Positions 26,514 through 35,096 of a stretch of 48,717 bases of DNA are shown here, piece after piece. The position numbers and the translations under genes were made by a program. The stretch is from a virus, in IMG/VR virus record IMGVR_UViG_3300048839_000702, positions 1 to 48,717 of that record. One strand, given 5' to 3'. How positions within the stretch are numbered: the first letter of the stretch is position 1; the number at the start of each line of letters is the position of its first letter. The notes beneath the pieces are model-generated. The model was not told where the DNA came from. It worked only from the letters and a program-made list of their open reading frames with translations, and searched no databases.

Positions 26514-27524
26514 TTATGCCAGGCACTTCACCATCGACTTGACCACGTCTTCGTCGAAGTCCGGATCTGTGTTGTCAGTTTTGCGAGTCGCAGTTTGGTT
26601 GCTCTTGGGCTTTTCGTTCTCGATAGCCTCAATAGCAGCAGCCGCCTTCTCTAGGGCTTCCGGATCGTTCTCGTCCAGTCCTTCCAGGACAGCAGCCTTT
26701 TTGGCCTCTTTGGCTTTCTTACGAAGCTCTTCGGCCTTGGTCAGAGGAGTTTCCTCCTTCTTCTTGTCTGCGGCCTTTACCAGTACCAGAACACCATCTT
26801 CTCCACGTTTGTAGGAGTTGCCCTTGTCGTCCTTTTCGAGGACTTCAGGAGCCAAGGCCTTGATGACAGGGGCCAGTGACTCGGTCAGTGTCTTGACGAG
26901 AGCCACATTGTTTTGCTTCATCAGTTCGGCGAGTTTTGTTTCGTCCATTTCAGTTTCCTTTTCTTTCACAAGGGGACTTAATAGTTTTTCAAGTGTACGT
27001 ACCAGCCAGGTATCTTCCTTGGCGGTTTCTTCTACCTCTGCCACCCCACCGAGACTTACCCCTTGCCATTTACCGTCTCTGTACTGTTGTCTGAGGTCTT
27101 CATTGTCTATTTTGAGTACTACACCCCAGCCCCCAGTAACATCCACAGGGGTCCCATCATAGGTAGTCATGCCATGGAAGCGAGAATCTGTCTTCTGGAT
27201 CTCGAAACTCTCGGCCACAAAGGCATCCTCCTTGGAAACGGCCTTGCCGTTGTGTTGGATGTCTATCTGCACACCTTCCCTGGAAGACTCGTACATCATT
27301 TCTTTGATGACTTCCTGAGAAGCTATATCCCCCTGACTGTCTCGGATCTCAGGTGCATAGACAACTGCCAGTAGTTCGCCCTCTTCTTTGCCTTTTTTGG
27401 TAAGGAGAGTGAGGTTGAAGTGATCCTTGCCATTCTCTTTATAGAGTGTGGGCAGTTGGTTGGCTCCCTTGGGGACAAGGGATATGAAATGTACTCTTGC
27501 CTTCTTAATGCGCCTTTTTCTCAT
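26514..27524 (-). CDS. Prohead protease, XkdF-like, with scaffold tail
   Basis: The 336-residue protein begins MRKRRIKKARVHFISLVPKGANQLP, typical for the XkdF-type phage serine protease. The conserved block from GELLAVVYAPEIRDSQGDI (about 48) through DIQHNGKA and FEIQKTDSRF to KWQGVSLGG (about 150) forms the protease domain. The C-terminal half is a charged Lys/Glu helical region, probably the scaffold. It therefore matures the capsid. The start at 27524 excludes an unlikely extension to 27776 that would overlap the divergent portal gene. Confidence 0.88.
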   Translation of the reverse strand: MRKRRIKKARVHFISLVPKGANQLPTLYKENGKDHFNLTLLTKKGKEEGELLAVVYAPEIRDSQGDIASQEVIKEMMYESSREGVQIDIQHNGKAVSKEDAFVAESFEIQKTDSRFHGMTTYDGTPVDVTGGWGVVLKIDNEDLRQQYRDGKWQGVSLGGVAEVEETAKEDTWLVRTLEKLLSPLVKEKETEMDETKLAELMKQNNVALVKTLTESLAPVIKALAPEVLEKDDKGNSYKRGEDGVLVLVKAADKKKEETPLTKAEELRKKAKEAKKAAVLEGLDENDPEALEKAAAAIEAIENEKPKSNQTATRKTDNTDPDFDEDVVKSMVKCLA

Positions 27525-27642
27525 TTTACAGGGCCTCTGTAATAAAATATAAATCTTGTACTTTTCTGAAAATACAGTAGTATCAAGGCGTACGTAAAGA
27601 GAAAACTTTCTATTATTATATATGTATACAAAGGATGGGATC
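27525..27642. promoter_or_regulatory. Divergent intergenic control region
   Basis: This 118-bp A+T-rich gap separates the leftward protease gene from the rightward portal gene. On the plus strand TTGTAC (27556-27561) and TAGTAT (27578-27583) are 16 bp apart. On the minus strand TTTACG and TATTTT are 18 bp apart. These are weak sigma70-like matches, so phage-modified polymerase is also possible. Each gene must start its own transcript here. Confidence 0.45.
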
Positions 27643-28965
27643 ATGGAGTTAGAAGTGTCCGAATCTAAGGTGATTTCTGTGAATAAGTCGATGCCTTTGT
27701 CTTTTCCTATGATCAAGAGTGAGACGGGCAACATCCTGGATATCTTGATGAACAAGGGCATCAACACAAGCACCAATCAAACAGAGAATGTCGGGGATGT
27801 AGATCAGCCAATAGACATGGTGAAGGCCGCTGCTTTCCGTATCTCCAACGAGCACCATGCATCCTGTATCCAGACCAAGACATCGGCCACGGTAGGATTG
27901 GGTTTTGCGGATAGTCGGGAAGAGTATGTGGATGAGTTGACTGGGCAAATCAAGGCCAGGGAGAAGGATTCAGTAGTGGACCTGATCCTGGACCCTTTGT
28001 GTGATGTATCTTTCGCCACCACGCTCTGGGACATTGGAGAGGACTTTTGGGAAGTAGCCAATGGCTATATGGAGGTAGTGCGACTGGGGTATGAGCCAAA
28101 GGGTATCATCACAGGGCTGTTCCATATTCCTGCCAGTACCTGTCGTGTCCATATAGATGACGAAGATGGCAATTTTCATTATGTGGTATCCTCTGGCAAT
28201 GGCAATGACAAGCACTTCGCCAGGTATGGTGATTTGGAACGATTCAAGGTAAAGAAATTGGGAGGAGATCAGGACAAGGTATCTGAAGTAGTCCATTTCA
28301 GGAAACCATCGTCTCTAAACAAGTACTATGGGTTCCCTGACTGGTTGAGTGCTTTGGCGTCTATCGAACTTTCCCAATGCCTGAAGCAATACAAGTACGA
28401 TTTTTACAACAATCGAGGGGTGCCTGAACTGTTGGTTACAGTCACTGGTGGGGTTTTAGACAATGATACTTGGAAGAAACTGGAAACAGCACTGCAGGCC
28501 AACATCGGCAGAGGCAATACACAAAAGTCAGTTGCGTTGAATATTCCTAATCCAGACATCACAATGAAGGTAGACAAGTTAGCCATGGAGGGGAAGGGGG
28601 ATGGTGACACTTTTGAGAACAACACAAATACCTTGGCACTCAACATAGTGACAGCCCATCAAGTCCCTCCCCTCCTGGCAGGTATCCAGATTCCTGGAAA
28701 ACTCGGGGCTAACAACGAGTTGCCGAATGCATTGACATCTTTCCAGTTGCTGAAGATCCGACCTGCTCAAAGGTTGATTTGCCAGATCCTGAAGAACACC
28801 ATTTGCCAAGACCCCAGTATCGGAATCTCTGGTGATGTGATTGTCTTCCGGACCATCATGGACGAGATCAACATGAACATCTTGAATACCGTGGGCGGGA
28901 TGAGGCAGTCCTTGCCTGAAGCCAACGCAGAAGGCCGTGACCTCAATACAGGGGCTAAGGACTGA
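27643..28965 (+). CDS. Portal protein, PBSX-type
   Basis: The product (440 residues from the ATG at 27643) is the dodecameric portal through which DNA enters and leaves the capsid. It shows the usual portal features: an N-terminal clip region, an SFATTLWDIGEDFWEVANGYMEVVR segment (about 125), then AGIQIPGKLGANNEL (about 345) and a helical C-terminus, all typical of PBSX/SPP1-like portals. AAAGGA lies about 8 nt before the chosen start, whereas the ATG at 27622 lacks a site. It is on the opposite strand to the capsid genes and far from terL. Confidence 0.9.
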   Translation: MELEVSESKVISVNKSMPLSFPMIKSETGNILDILMNKGINTSTNQTENVGDVDQPIDMVKAAAFRISNEHHASCIQTKTSATVGLGFADSREEYVDELTGQIKAREKDSVVDLILDPLCDVSFATTLWDIGEDFWEVANGYMEVVRLGYEPKGIITGLFHIPASTCRVHIDDEDGNFHYVVSSGNGNDKHFARYGDLERFKVKKLGGDQDKVSEVVHFRKPSSLNKYYGFPDWLSALASIELSQCLKQYKYDFYNNRGVPELLVTVTGGVLDNDTWKKLETALQANIGRGNTQKSVALNIPNPDITMKVDKLAMEGKGDGDTFENNTNTLALNIVTAHQVPPLLAGIQIPGKLGANNELPNALTSFQLLKIRPAQRLICQILKNTICQDPSIGISGDVIVFRTIMDEINMNILNTVGGMRQSLPEANAEGRDLNTGAKD

Positions 28966-29528
28966 TGGCTGTGGTATCAGACCAATTTCTGACAGGCCTG
29001 CTGAGACAGATCGGAAGGATGGGTGTCTTCCGTGCGCGTAAGGTCATTCCATCCAAGACACTGAAACAGGCAGTGTTTTTCCGGGAGGACACGCCCACGT
29101 CAGGAGGGGTGTACATACCCCATTACTGGGCTGTGTATCTGCATGATGGCCATGGCCGGGTCTATCCGAAGGGGGGTAAGTTCCTGGTCTGGTTTAGGGA
29201 CTCCAAGGATGATCCCAGGCTACCGTCTGGCTACACACCAGAGAGATACGCCCAAACACAGCACTTGACTCGGGCTGCTTTTGAGAGGGGATTGGCTGAT
29301 AACAAGAGGGCAAGGGAATTGGGGATGCCTGAGCCGATGATCGTTAGAAAGTCTTCCGGACCAGCCCCGTCCACAGACTTTTTCTCCAACGAGAAGGGAT
29401 TCAAGGGGTTCTCCAGGAATGTGAATGATGCCTTGAATGGTGAGGTCCTGGACCATATCAGGGAATTGCTGGGTCCGGACGTGTTCAAGGTGAAGAAAGA
29501 CAAAGCGGTGTTGGTCATTGGGAAATGA
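28965..29528 (+). CDS. Conserved virion-type protein after the portal
   Basis: The 187-residue protein has a central motif YIPHYWAVYLHDGHGRVYP followed by FLVWFRDSKDDPR. I cannot name a family, but its place directly after the portal suggests a minor head or head-completion protein. The start shares one base with the portal stop (TGATG), so the two are translated together. The gene is convergent with the Mom-like gene, with only 21 bp between. Confidence 0.75.
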   Translation: MAVVSDQFLTGLLRQIGRMGVFRARKVIPSKTLKQAVFFREDTPTSGGVYIPHYWAVYLHDGHGRVYPKGGKFLVWFRDSKDDPRLPSGYTPERYAQTQHLTRAAFERGLADNKRARELGMPEPMIVRKSSGPAPSTDFFSNEKGFKGFSRNVNDALNGEVLDHIRELLGPDVFKVKKDKAVLVIGK

Positions 29529-29549
29529 CTAGAGCATATTCTGCTTGTG

Positions 29550-30122
29550 TTAAGGGCTGTAAATGTGACGAAATTTGTGTTTAGAAAAGCGGCCAACCAT
29601 CTCTGCCCCCATGGCTTCCATTTCTCCCTTAGTCCTTGTTTTCGGTCCTGCCTTTCTTGCCACCATCCTTCCATCCAGGAACCAAGTAGCTTCTTTGGCA
29701 GTCTTACCTAGATACTCCCAGTTGGTCGCCTTGTATATTCTACCAGTGTGCCCCTGCATCTCGTCTGCATATGTCACTAGGCAGGGCCATTTGACCCTAT
29801 CAATCAGTTTCATGCTCCTACCCAGTAAGAAGGACGCCCCGTTAGTAGGCACCTCTGGCTCTATGGCAAGCCTAGTTAAAGCCAACACTCCCCTCCAATT
29901 CTCAGGGTATGTGGCATTGGCTGCTGTCTTAGTAGGCGGAATCCACCAAGCTACTCCGTAACATCTAACATCTCCATTTCTAAAAAGACCATGCCTATAT
30001 GTGGCTGTATTGGAGCCTCCACCAGAATAATGGAGTCTGCCAACCATTTCTTGACACACGATAAGCTCTACAGTTTTAACGTACCAATCACACCTCCGCA
30101 AGTGATGGTGGTGTGCTGTCAT
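29550..30122 (-). CDS. Mom-like DNA adenine modification enzyme (GNAT-like)
   Basis: The 190-residue protein matches the Mom family of GNAT-fold DNA modification enzymes, known from phage Mu, where Mom converts adenine to a carbamoylmethyl form that blocks restriction. The diagnostic C-terminal segment is TYADEMQGHTGRIYKATNWEYLG (about 117-139), preceded by an L.L.RLAIEPEVPTNGASFLLGRSM segment (about 81-105). The start at 30122 has GAGGAGAG upstream and overlaps the previous gene as ATGA. No Com-like activator is obvious, although small zinc-finger genes are present elsewhere. Activity on the phage DNA is inferred. Confidence 0.8.
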   Translation of the reverse strand: MTAHHHHLRRCDWYVKTVELIVCQEMVGRLHYSGGGSNTATYRHGLFRNGDVRCYGVAWWIPPTKTAANATYPENWRGVLALTRLAIEPEVPTNGASFLLGRSMKLIDRVKWPCLVTYADEMQGHTGRIYKATNWEYLGKTAKEATWFLDGRMVARKAGPKTRTKGEMEAMGAEMVGRFSKHKFRHIYSP

Positions 30123-30427
30123 ATTATCTCTCCTCTGTGTATCCGGTTGCCTCGGTTGTGAGACACGAACCCTGCCAGAACCACAGGAGGCTTTTTGGAA
30201 AGTATCCAAGGCCTTTTCTTGGAAATTTTTCCAGGCAGGGGATGTATCAATCTCCAAAATTCCCTACGGAAGCTGCTGCAATCATATCTATGAGTTGTCT
30301 TTTCCCACTTCCATCCTACGAAATATACCGTTTCTGTCTTCACTTCTATGGGATCTGGTAAAAAGTCTGTCCTGGTCAGTTCGAGTTCGTAATCCAATCT
30401 GCCATAGTACGGATCGTATGCTATCAT
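30119..30427 (-). CDS. Hypothetical protein coupled to the Mom-like gene
   Basis: The 102-residue basic, aromatic-rich protein (VYFVGWKWEKTTHRYDCSSFRREFW) is joined by ATGA overlaps to both the RuvC-like gene before it and the Mom-like gene after it. No family was recognised. Tight coupling suggests a partner or regulator of the DNA modification step, which remains inference. Confidence 0.72.
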   Translation of the reverse strand: MIAYDPYYGRLDYELELTRTDFLPDPIEVKTETVYFVGWKWEKTTHRYDCSSFRREFWRLIHPLPGKISKKRPWILSKKPPVVLAGFVSHNRGNRIHRGEII

Positions 30428-31038
30428 ATCTTCCCTGCCCTTGCTAAAACCATCTGTTTGTGCCTATGTTTGAAGAAAGTCTCTTTGGCGTACATGGCCA
30501 GCCCGATAGAGTCTGTGATGTGCTTCCAGTCTCCTTTATTGAGGTTCCCGTTCACGCATTCACAGAATCGCATGTCTTTGTCCTCCCAGGATACAGGGCA
30601 GCAATACCCTGACTTGGTCTCGTACTCCCATCCGAGTTTCTGGAACACTCTGGCCTGGTGTATCACTTTCCTAACGGACCCTTTCCACTTCTGTGGCGCA
30701 GGCAAATAAACCTCCCCGACACCACAGCAATGACCTAAGAACACCAGTGCCCCAGAGATCGGGGCTATGGTCAGCAAGTCCCCTGGATTGGCCCCTGACT
30801 GGGCTGTGTAGGAGATCTCCTGGGACTCTACCGCCATGGCTGCTATCCTGGTATGGTCACTGAATGAAGGCAGTTGGTAAGCAAACGTCACCATCCTGGA
30901 AATCATTTCCACGGCTGCTGGTCTGCCCTTTAGTTCCTTGTCGTTCTTTATCACTATGACATCCACTACATGATCCTTATCGTTGCAGGCAGCGATGGAG
31001 AGAGTATGTAGATCAGGATCTGCGCCCAAGAAAATCAT
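30424..31038 (-). CDS. RuvC-like Holliday junction nuclease
   Basis: The 204-residue protein shows the RNase H/RuvC acid pattern: D7 in FLGADPDLHTL, E71 in MAVESQE and D176 in HITDSIGLAMYA. These carboxylates would bind two metal ions. RuvC-like phage nucleases resolve branched DNA before packaging. It is encoded between the sigma-like factor and the small gene before the Mom-like enzyme, with ATGA overlaps on both sides. Confidence 0.78.
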   Translation of the reverse strand: MIFLGADPDLHTLSIAACNDKDHVVDVIVIKNDKELKGRPAAVEMISRMVTFAYQLPSFSDHTRIAAMAVESQEISYTAQSGANPGDLLTIAPISGALVFLGHCCGVGEVYLPAPQKWKGSVRKVIHQARVFQKLGWEYETKSGYCCPVSWEDKDMRFCECVNGNLNKGDWKHITDSIGLAMYAKETFFKHRHKQMVLARAGKI

Positions 31039-31538
31039 AAAGTCACTCCTTCAGTTTTCTTTATCTTCCGGAGCATGTAGGAGATATTTGATTCACATAC
31101 TCCGTACTTCATGGCTATTTCTCGTTGGGTCATACCAGACAATTTCAGCAGGAGTATCTCTTGTCTCTGTTTCGAGTAATTTTTCAGGAATTTCAGGACC
31201 TCGTCTACCAATTCGCAGACTGGGGTCTCTGTTTCATAATAAGGTTGATAGAAGGCTTCTTCCTTGAGTGTATCTAAAGAATATGATTGTCTACGAATAG
31301 TAGAGAGGTTCTTTGATTTAGCTGATTTACCTCCAGAAACCATCTGTTTCATGGACCTGTATGCTACTGTAGCCACAAACCTGATATCAGCATCTCCATC
31401 TAGCCTGCGAAGGCTATCTAACCAGGCATGGTTTATCAAGTCATATGCTTCCAGGCCGTGTCCCGTATAGGATCTGGACAAGACTTTGTGTGCTATCTTC
31501 TCAAGAACAGGCAGCCAGTCTGGGTTCCAGTTTTTCAT
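31035..31538 (-). CDS. Sigma factor-like transcription regulator
   Basis: The 167-residue protein resembles a small sigma70-family factor. Residues about 24-80 (AYDLINHAWLDSLRRLDG, then FVATVAYRSMKQMV) look like region 2, and about 118-160 (RQEILLLKLSGMTQREIA.KYGVCESNISYMLRKIK) is a typical region 4 helix-turn-helix. It probably redirects host RNA polymerase to phage promoters, perhaps the late genes. The ATG at 31538 overlaps the previous stop as ATGA; longer starts would overlap that gene by more than 20 bases. Confidence 0.82.
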   Translation of the reverse strand: MKNWNPDWLPVLEKIAHKVLSRSYTGHGLEAYDLINHAWLDSLRRLDGDADIRFVATVAYRSMKQMVSGGKSAKSKNLSTIRRQSYSLDTLKEEAFYQPYYETETPVCELVDEVLKFLKNYSKQRQEILLLKLSGMTQREIAMKYGVCESNISYMLRKIKKTEGVTL

Positions 31539-31807
31539 TTCACCATTATGGCTAGACATCCGCTGTCCGTCAATCTGGTTTTGTATTTTCTCCCTCTGAC
31601 ATGAAGCCCGGCCCGGAGCATGGCTGCCCAGACCATATTCTTGTACTGCCTGCATGTCAGATCATCAGGAGGTGATAACAGTAAGACCTCGTCTCTTTTA
31701 AGGTCTCTCAGGTCATTGAATATCCATTCATACTTAGACCCTGTTTTAGGCCTATCCTTTTTCCTGAAGGACACGTCCGTCTTCTTTTTCACTGTTGATT
31801 TTCTCAT
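31535..31807 (-). CDS. Hypothetical basic protein after DNA polymerase
   Basis: The 90-residue product is very Lys/Arg-rich in its first 30 residues and then has a helical part (RQYKNMVWAAMLRAGLHVRGRKYKTRL). It is coupled by ATGA overlaps to the polymerase before and the sigma-like gene after. It may bind nucleic acid; no family was recognised. Confidence 0.7.
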   Translation of the reverse strand: MRKSTVKKKTDVSFRKKDRPKTGSKYEWIFNDLRDLKRDEVLLLSPPDDLTCRQYKNMVWAAMLRAGLHVRGRKYKTRLTDSGCLAIMVK

Positions 31808-34023
31808 ATTGGTTTTCCGTTCTCCTTGTCCCAGTTATGCATCAATACACCCTCATATTTGGATACAACGTCAGGCGTCACTACCCGCATGGCCCCTGTC
31901 ATGATCTCACCAACCTCCCGGAGTCTGGCAGAGGCTTGTTCGTCATCAGCCAACTCCGCAATGTTCTCGTCGTGAACGAAGTTGATAACTCTCGCAACGG
32001 GACCGTACTCATCACAGCCATAAAGAATAGACTTCAAGCTGGGGTCATAACAGGCCCGGACCACACGGTAATTCCCCAGCAAGGCCCCTTCAGCAGAAAA
32101 GGCCTGGAGCCCGGCCCCGTTGCATGCAGCACAGTAGTCAGCCCCAGCCCGGTACATTCCGAAGGGGGTAGTATAGGCATACAATTCATCACCCTTCTTG
32201 TGCTTCCTGAGATGCAAAGTGGATGTGTTGCGTTCATCCACGCAGTTGTCTGTGATCCATTTGAAGTACAATTTCATCTCAGGGTAGGTTTCGAACCAAA
32301 TCTCTTTCAATCTGGTAGCGAGTTCCTTGGTTAAGACAACATGGTATGTGGCTGCGGCAAACTGGATAAATGTGGCAATGCCCAGGCCACCAGGCAGGCC
32401 AAGGCCGGTTGGCTTGGCCATGGTACGATAGTGCTTGAACATATCATGGTGTTTCTGTTCCCACAATGAACTGTCCTTCATCTGCACAAATAAGTCATAT
32501 ATCGACTCTTTGTCGCGACACTGTGCTTTGTCTGCTATGGCCCTGAACTCGTCATCCACATGGTAGGCGATCTGCGACCCCAAATACGCATGCGCATCGA
32601 CTCCGGCATTGATCTTGTCGGCCAGGACAGAAAAGCCAAAAAGTTGCAAACACTTCTGCGCAAGCGTACCAAGCTCCATACCGCTGAGGTCAACTGATCC
32701 CAGGATTCTGTGAGGTCTGGCCCTGTAACACTTCCTGACCCTGGGGTCAATGTTCTGACCGTTGGCAGATGGGAACGAGTCGGATGCCTTGGATGAAGAT
32801 CTTCCTGTTTTCTTGAGGCTGTCGTAGGGAAAGCGAACGATGGGAGATATTACCCCATACCCATCCTGGTCCAAGATTGGGTCTTTGTTCTCATCCTTCA
32901 GGCACATGCGAGGAAGCTCCGTAGTGACCAGCTTCTGCACGGCCTCTCGTTGTTGCAGGGCATGCAAGATTGGGTCCATATGTGCATACTTTTCCAGCCA
33001 AGCTGCGGAGACGCTTATCTGACCGTCCGGGTAGGTGTCCGAGGGTGCCGTGTAGTCGAGTTCGATGTCCGGATTGTCCTTGGCCAGTGTGGAGACGTAT
33101 GACTTGAGGTTGTTTGTGCTCTTGGCCTCTTTCTTGCCCTTGGTCATCTTGGGAGGACAGTCACAATTAACTTTCTTCCCAGAAATAGGGTCTTTCCAAG
33201 ATTTCTTGCATCCCTCTCTGTGCTGCTTGACTCCCCTGGCTGCGGGTCGAGGAGGTATGGCAGGACTCAGTATCTTGGCATCGTAGAGAATTTGCATCTT
33301 TTCGGGAGATAGTTCTTTTGCCAGAAACTCGTCAATTTTCTTTTTCTCCGTTGCGTCCGTGGCCATGCCCCAGGCCGTAACCAGGGATAGGCTAAAATCG
33401 AACATGCAGCGATATGTGAGAGGTTTAAATGGGTCTATGCCTGTTGCTGCCAGGAAAGTGTTCTTTCTGTCTTCCTGGGCTTGCCAGAGCCTCACGACCC
33501 ATACACTGTCGTCCGTGGCATACTGAACAGCAGCCTCTGGCCAATCAGCCGAAGGAATGGTTTCCAGCTTATCGTAGTTCATGCGCCACGCATCAGCCCC
33601 CTCTTTGCCTCCTATCTTCTGGCCAAAGTACTGAAAGACCAGATCAGCCAGGGAATACTTGATAGGGGCACCCACCAAGGGGTCGGATGAGATCCCACCA
33701 TGGTCTGCCAAGTTCAGGAGCTTTTCCCGGATGATGGTGCAATGCAACCGGCCTGATTCCAGAAGCTCGAACACGTTGGTAATGATCTCTGGTCTGCGGT
33801 TGATCAATACCCCCAAATCGAAGGATGCTCTGTGTGCGATCCGGATCATGGGACTGTCGAGGTCAAAGAGGGCGTCTATCAGATCGTCCATACCTTCGTC
33901 GGTGCCGCCCACCAAGCCCTTGCTGGTCTCGTCCCCGGTACACCAGGACGTGCAAATCAAGGGAGGGGCCACATGATTAATGTCTATAAGATGTGTCTCT
34001 GTGTCAAATCCTAATAATTCCAT
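31804..34023 (-). CDS. polA: DNA polymerase I family A with 3-prime to 5-prime exonuclease
   Basis: The 739-residue protein has a DnaQ/Pol I-type proofreading domain (GFDTET at 5-10, AHRASFDLGVL near 75, YATDDSVW near 168) and a family A polymerase domain. Motif A is VDLSGMELG (about 444), and motif C is FVHDENIAEL (about 681) with its HDE core. The O-helix reads MAKPTGLGLPGG (about 534), unlike the usual K...FG..YG, but it keeps the Lys. It replicates phage DNA. A terminator precedes the gene, so it likely has its own promoter or depends on read-through. Confidence 0.93.
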   Translation of the reverse strand: MELLGFDTETHLIDINHVAPPLICTSWCTGDETSKGLVGGTDEGMDDLIDALFDLDSPMIRIAHRASFDLGVLINRRPEIITNVFELLESGRLHCTIIREKLLNLADHGGISSDPLVGAPIKYSLADLVFQYFGQKIGGKEGADAWRMNYDKLETIPSADWPEAAVQYATDDSVWVVRLWQAQEDRKNTFLAATGIDPFKPLTYRCMFDFSLSLVTAWGMATDATEKKKIDEFLAKELSPEKMQILYDAKILSPAIPPRPAARGVKQHREGCKKSWKDPISGKKVNCDCPPKMTKGKKEAKSTNNLKSYVSTLAKDNPDIELDYTAPSDTYPDGQISVSAAWLEKYAHMDPILHALQQREAVQKLVTTELPRMCLKDENKDPILDQDGYGVISPIVRFPYDSLKKTGRSSSKASDSFPSANGQNIDPRVRKCYRARPHRILGSVDLSGMELGTLAQKCLQLFGFSVLADKINAGVDAHAYLGSQIAYHVDDEFRAIADKAQCRDKESIYDLFVQMKDSSLWEQKHHDMFKHYRTMAKPTGLGLPGGLGIATFIQFAAATYHVVLTKELATRLKEIWFETYPEMKLYFKWITDNCVDERNTSTLHLRKHKKGDELYAYTTPFGMYRAGADYCAACNGAGLQAFSAEGALLGNYRVVRACYDPSLKSILYGCDEYGPVARVINFVHDENIAELADDEQASARLREVGEIMTGAMRVVTPDVVSKYEGVLMHNWDKENGKPI

Positions 34024-34040
34024 CTGCCTATGTCTCCGTA

Positions 34041-34088
34041 TAAAAAAGGACCTCCCTGCCCTGGGAGTCGGAATACGGACAGGGAGGT
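34041..34088 (-). terminator. Terminator between the SSB-like gene and DNA polymerase
   Basis: ACCTCCCTG (34050-34058) pairs with CAGGGAGGT (34080-34088), a 9-bp stem with a 21-nt loop. On the minus strand it runs into TTTTTT and then ATA. It lies just downstream of the 34099-34740 gene, so that gene can be expressed at a higher level than the replication genes after it. Confidence 0.75.
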
Positions 34089-34098
34089 GGAGGAGGGT

Positions 34099-34740
34099 TT
34101 ATGCTGTCGGTTGCTGCTCTTTCTGAATCAGGAGATCCAAGGCACCGTTGGGATACATGGCTGCTATGTGCTCGGCAGGCATCAGTGTTTTTACCTCTGC
34201 AGCAGACACAGGACGGAGGAACTTGATGTTGGTGAACAAACCACCTGCTTGTGTGGGTCTTTGGGTTCCACGCCATTCAACGAAAGCTCCGGACAGTGGA
34301 TTTTCATCAGAGAACACTCTGGTGCAGATCTGCTCTGAGACCTGCTCGAACGGTGCTCCGATAGTGCCAGATACAAAGCCACGGATCTCTGAAGGGAAGT
34401 ACAGGTTGCTGACCTTGAGGAACCACGATACATCGTCCCCTACCCTGTGGCCCTGCCCCGCTGCATCATCCAAGACACATACGATTCGCATCTCCACGAT
34501 AGTGGCTTGTTCTCGCTTCTGTGTGACCTTGTAGAAGCACCTGATGATCTGGGATACATATCTACCCACCCCGCAATACACAGCCGACACTACAGGTTTC
34601 GCGTTCTCGATACCTGAAAAGATTCCTGCACTGAATCCACCTGCTGCTGGTGTGGCCGGTGCCGGTGTGATGGGCTGTTGGACCTGGGGTTGTACTGCGG
34701 TGGTTTGTGCTTGCTGTGTGGTTTGAAAATTAAATGCCAT
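34099..34740 (-). CDS. Probable ssDNA-binding or replication accessory protein
   Basis: The 213-residue protein has a low-complexity Gln/Thr/Pro-rich N-terminus (about 1-35), then a beta-rich domain with EMRIVCVLDDAAGQGHRVGDD and FEQVSEQICTRVFSDENPL, and a short acidic/Gln C-terminus. Its own good promoter (34795-34822), a strong AAGGAG site and a terminator after it suggest an abundant product, as expected for an ssDNA-binding protein next to the polymerase. The fold is not proven by a motif. Confidence 0.55.
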   Translation of the reverse strand: MAFNFQTTQQAQTTAVQPQVQQPITPAPATPAAGGFSAGIFSGIENAKPVVSAVYCGVGRYVSQIIRCFYKVTQKREQATIVEMRIVCVLDDAAGQGHRVGDDVSWFLKVSNLYFPSEIRGFVSGTIGAPFEQVSEQICTRVFSDENPLSGAFVEWRGTQRPTQAGGLFTNIKFLRPVSAAEVKTLMPAEHIAAMYPNGALDLLIQKEQQPTA

Positions 34741-34794
34741 GGTACTGCTCCTTAAAAGAAATTAATATTTAGCCTCATCAGGCCTTTATTTACT

Positions 34795-34822
34795 ATTATG
34801 CTTACTTGCTACGGTTTGTCAA
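34795..34822 (-). promoter_or_regulatory. Sigma70-like promoter for the SSB-like gene
   Basis: On the minus strand TTGACA (34822..34817) and CATAAT (34800..34795) are 16 bp apart. The -35 is a perfect consensus and the -10 matches five of six. It lies in the 110-bp gene-free gap upstream of 34740. Confidence 0.75.
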
Positions 34823-34850
34823 TTACTATATTTAGTTTTTATCCCTGTTC

Positions 34851-35096
34851 TCAATTTTTGTTCGTCTTTTTTATTTGTCGATATCGGCGTCTGCACAGGA
34901 AAGCCCTTTCCTCCTCGCATAGCTTTTTCATGACCTTGATGTTGAGGCTGGTCCTGGGGATGTCTCTCTTATCCAGTTCCTTCATGACGCAAATGGCACA
35001 GAGTCTCAAAGGCTCCTCCTCGGTAGATATGACCAAGTCATCGACCAGGTGCTCCGGGAGTTCCTGCAGGCATTCGTTACACTTTTTAAGTATCAT
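34851..35096 (-). CDS. Small four-cysteine zinc-finger protein
   Basis: The 81-residue protein has CNEC at residues 6-9 and CAIC at about 33-36, which should form a zinc-binding knuckle, and a Lys/Arg-rich C-terminus (RAFLCRRRYRQIKK). It may bind nucleic acid or a protein partner. It overlaps the previous gene by ATGA and has AAGGAAC before the ATG. Confidence 0.75.
   Translation of the reverse strand: MILKKCNECLQELPEHLVDDLVISTEEEPLRLCAICVMKELDKRDIPRTSLNIKVMKKLCEEERAFLCRRRYRQIKKTNKN

Noticed and set aside
27525-27776. Extension of the protease gene to 27776
   Set aside because: It would overlap the divergent portal gene and control region, and the added residues are hydrophobic and A+T-derived; the XkdF-like N-terminus begins at 27524.
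28983-29030. GLLRQ sequence in the gene after the portal as another copy of the MSNGLLRQ tag
   Set aside because: The codons differ from the duplicated DNA tag and the match is only at five residues, so it is likely chance.
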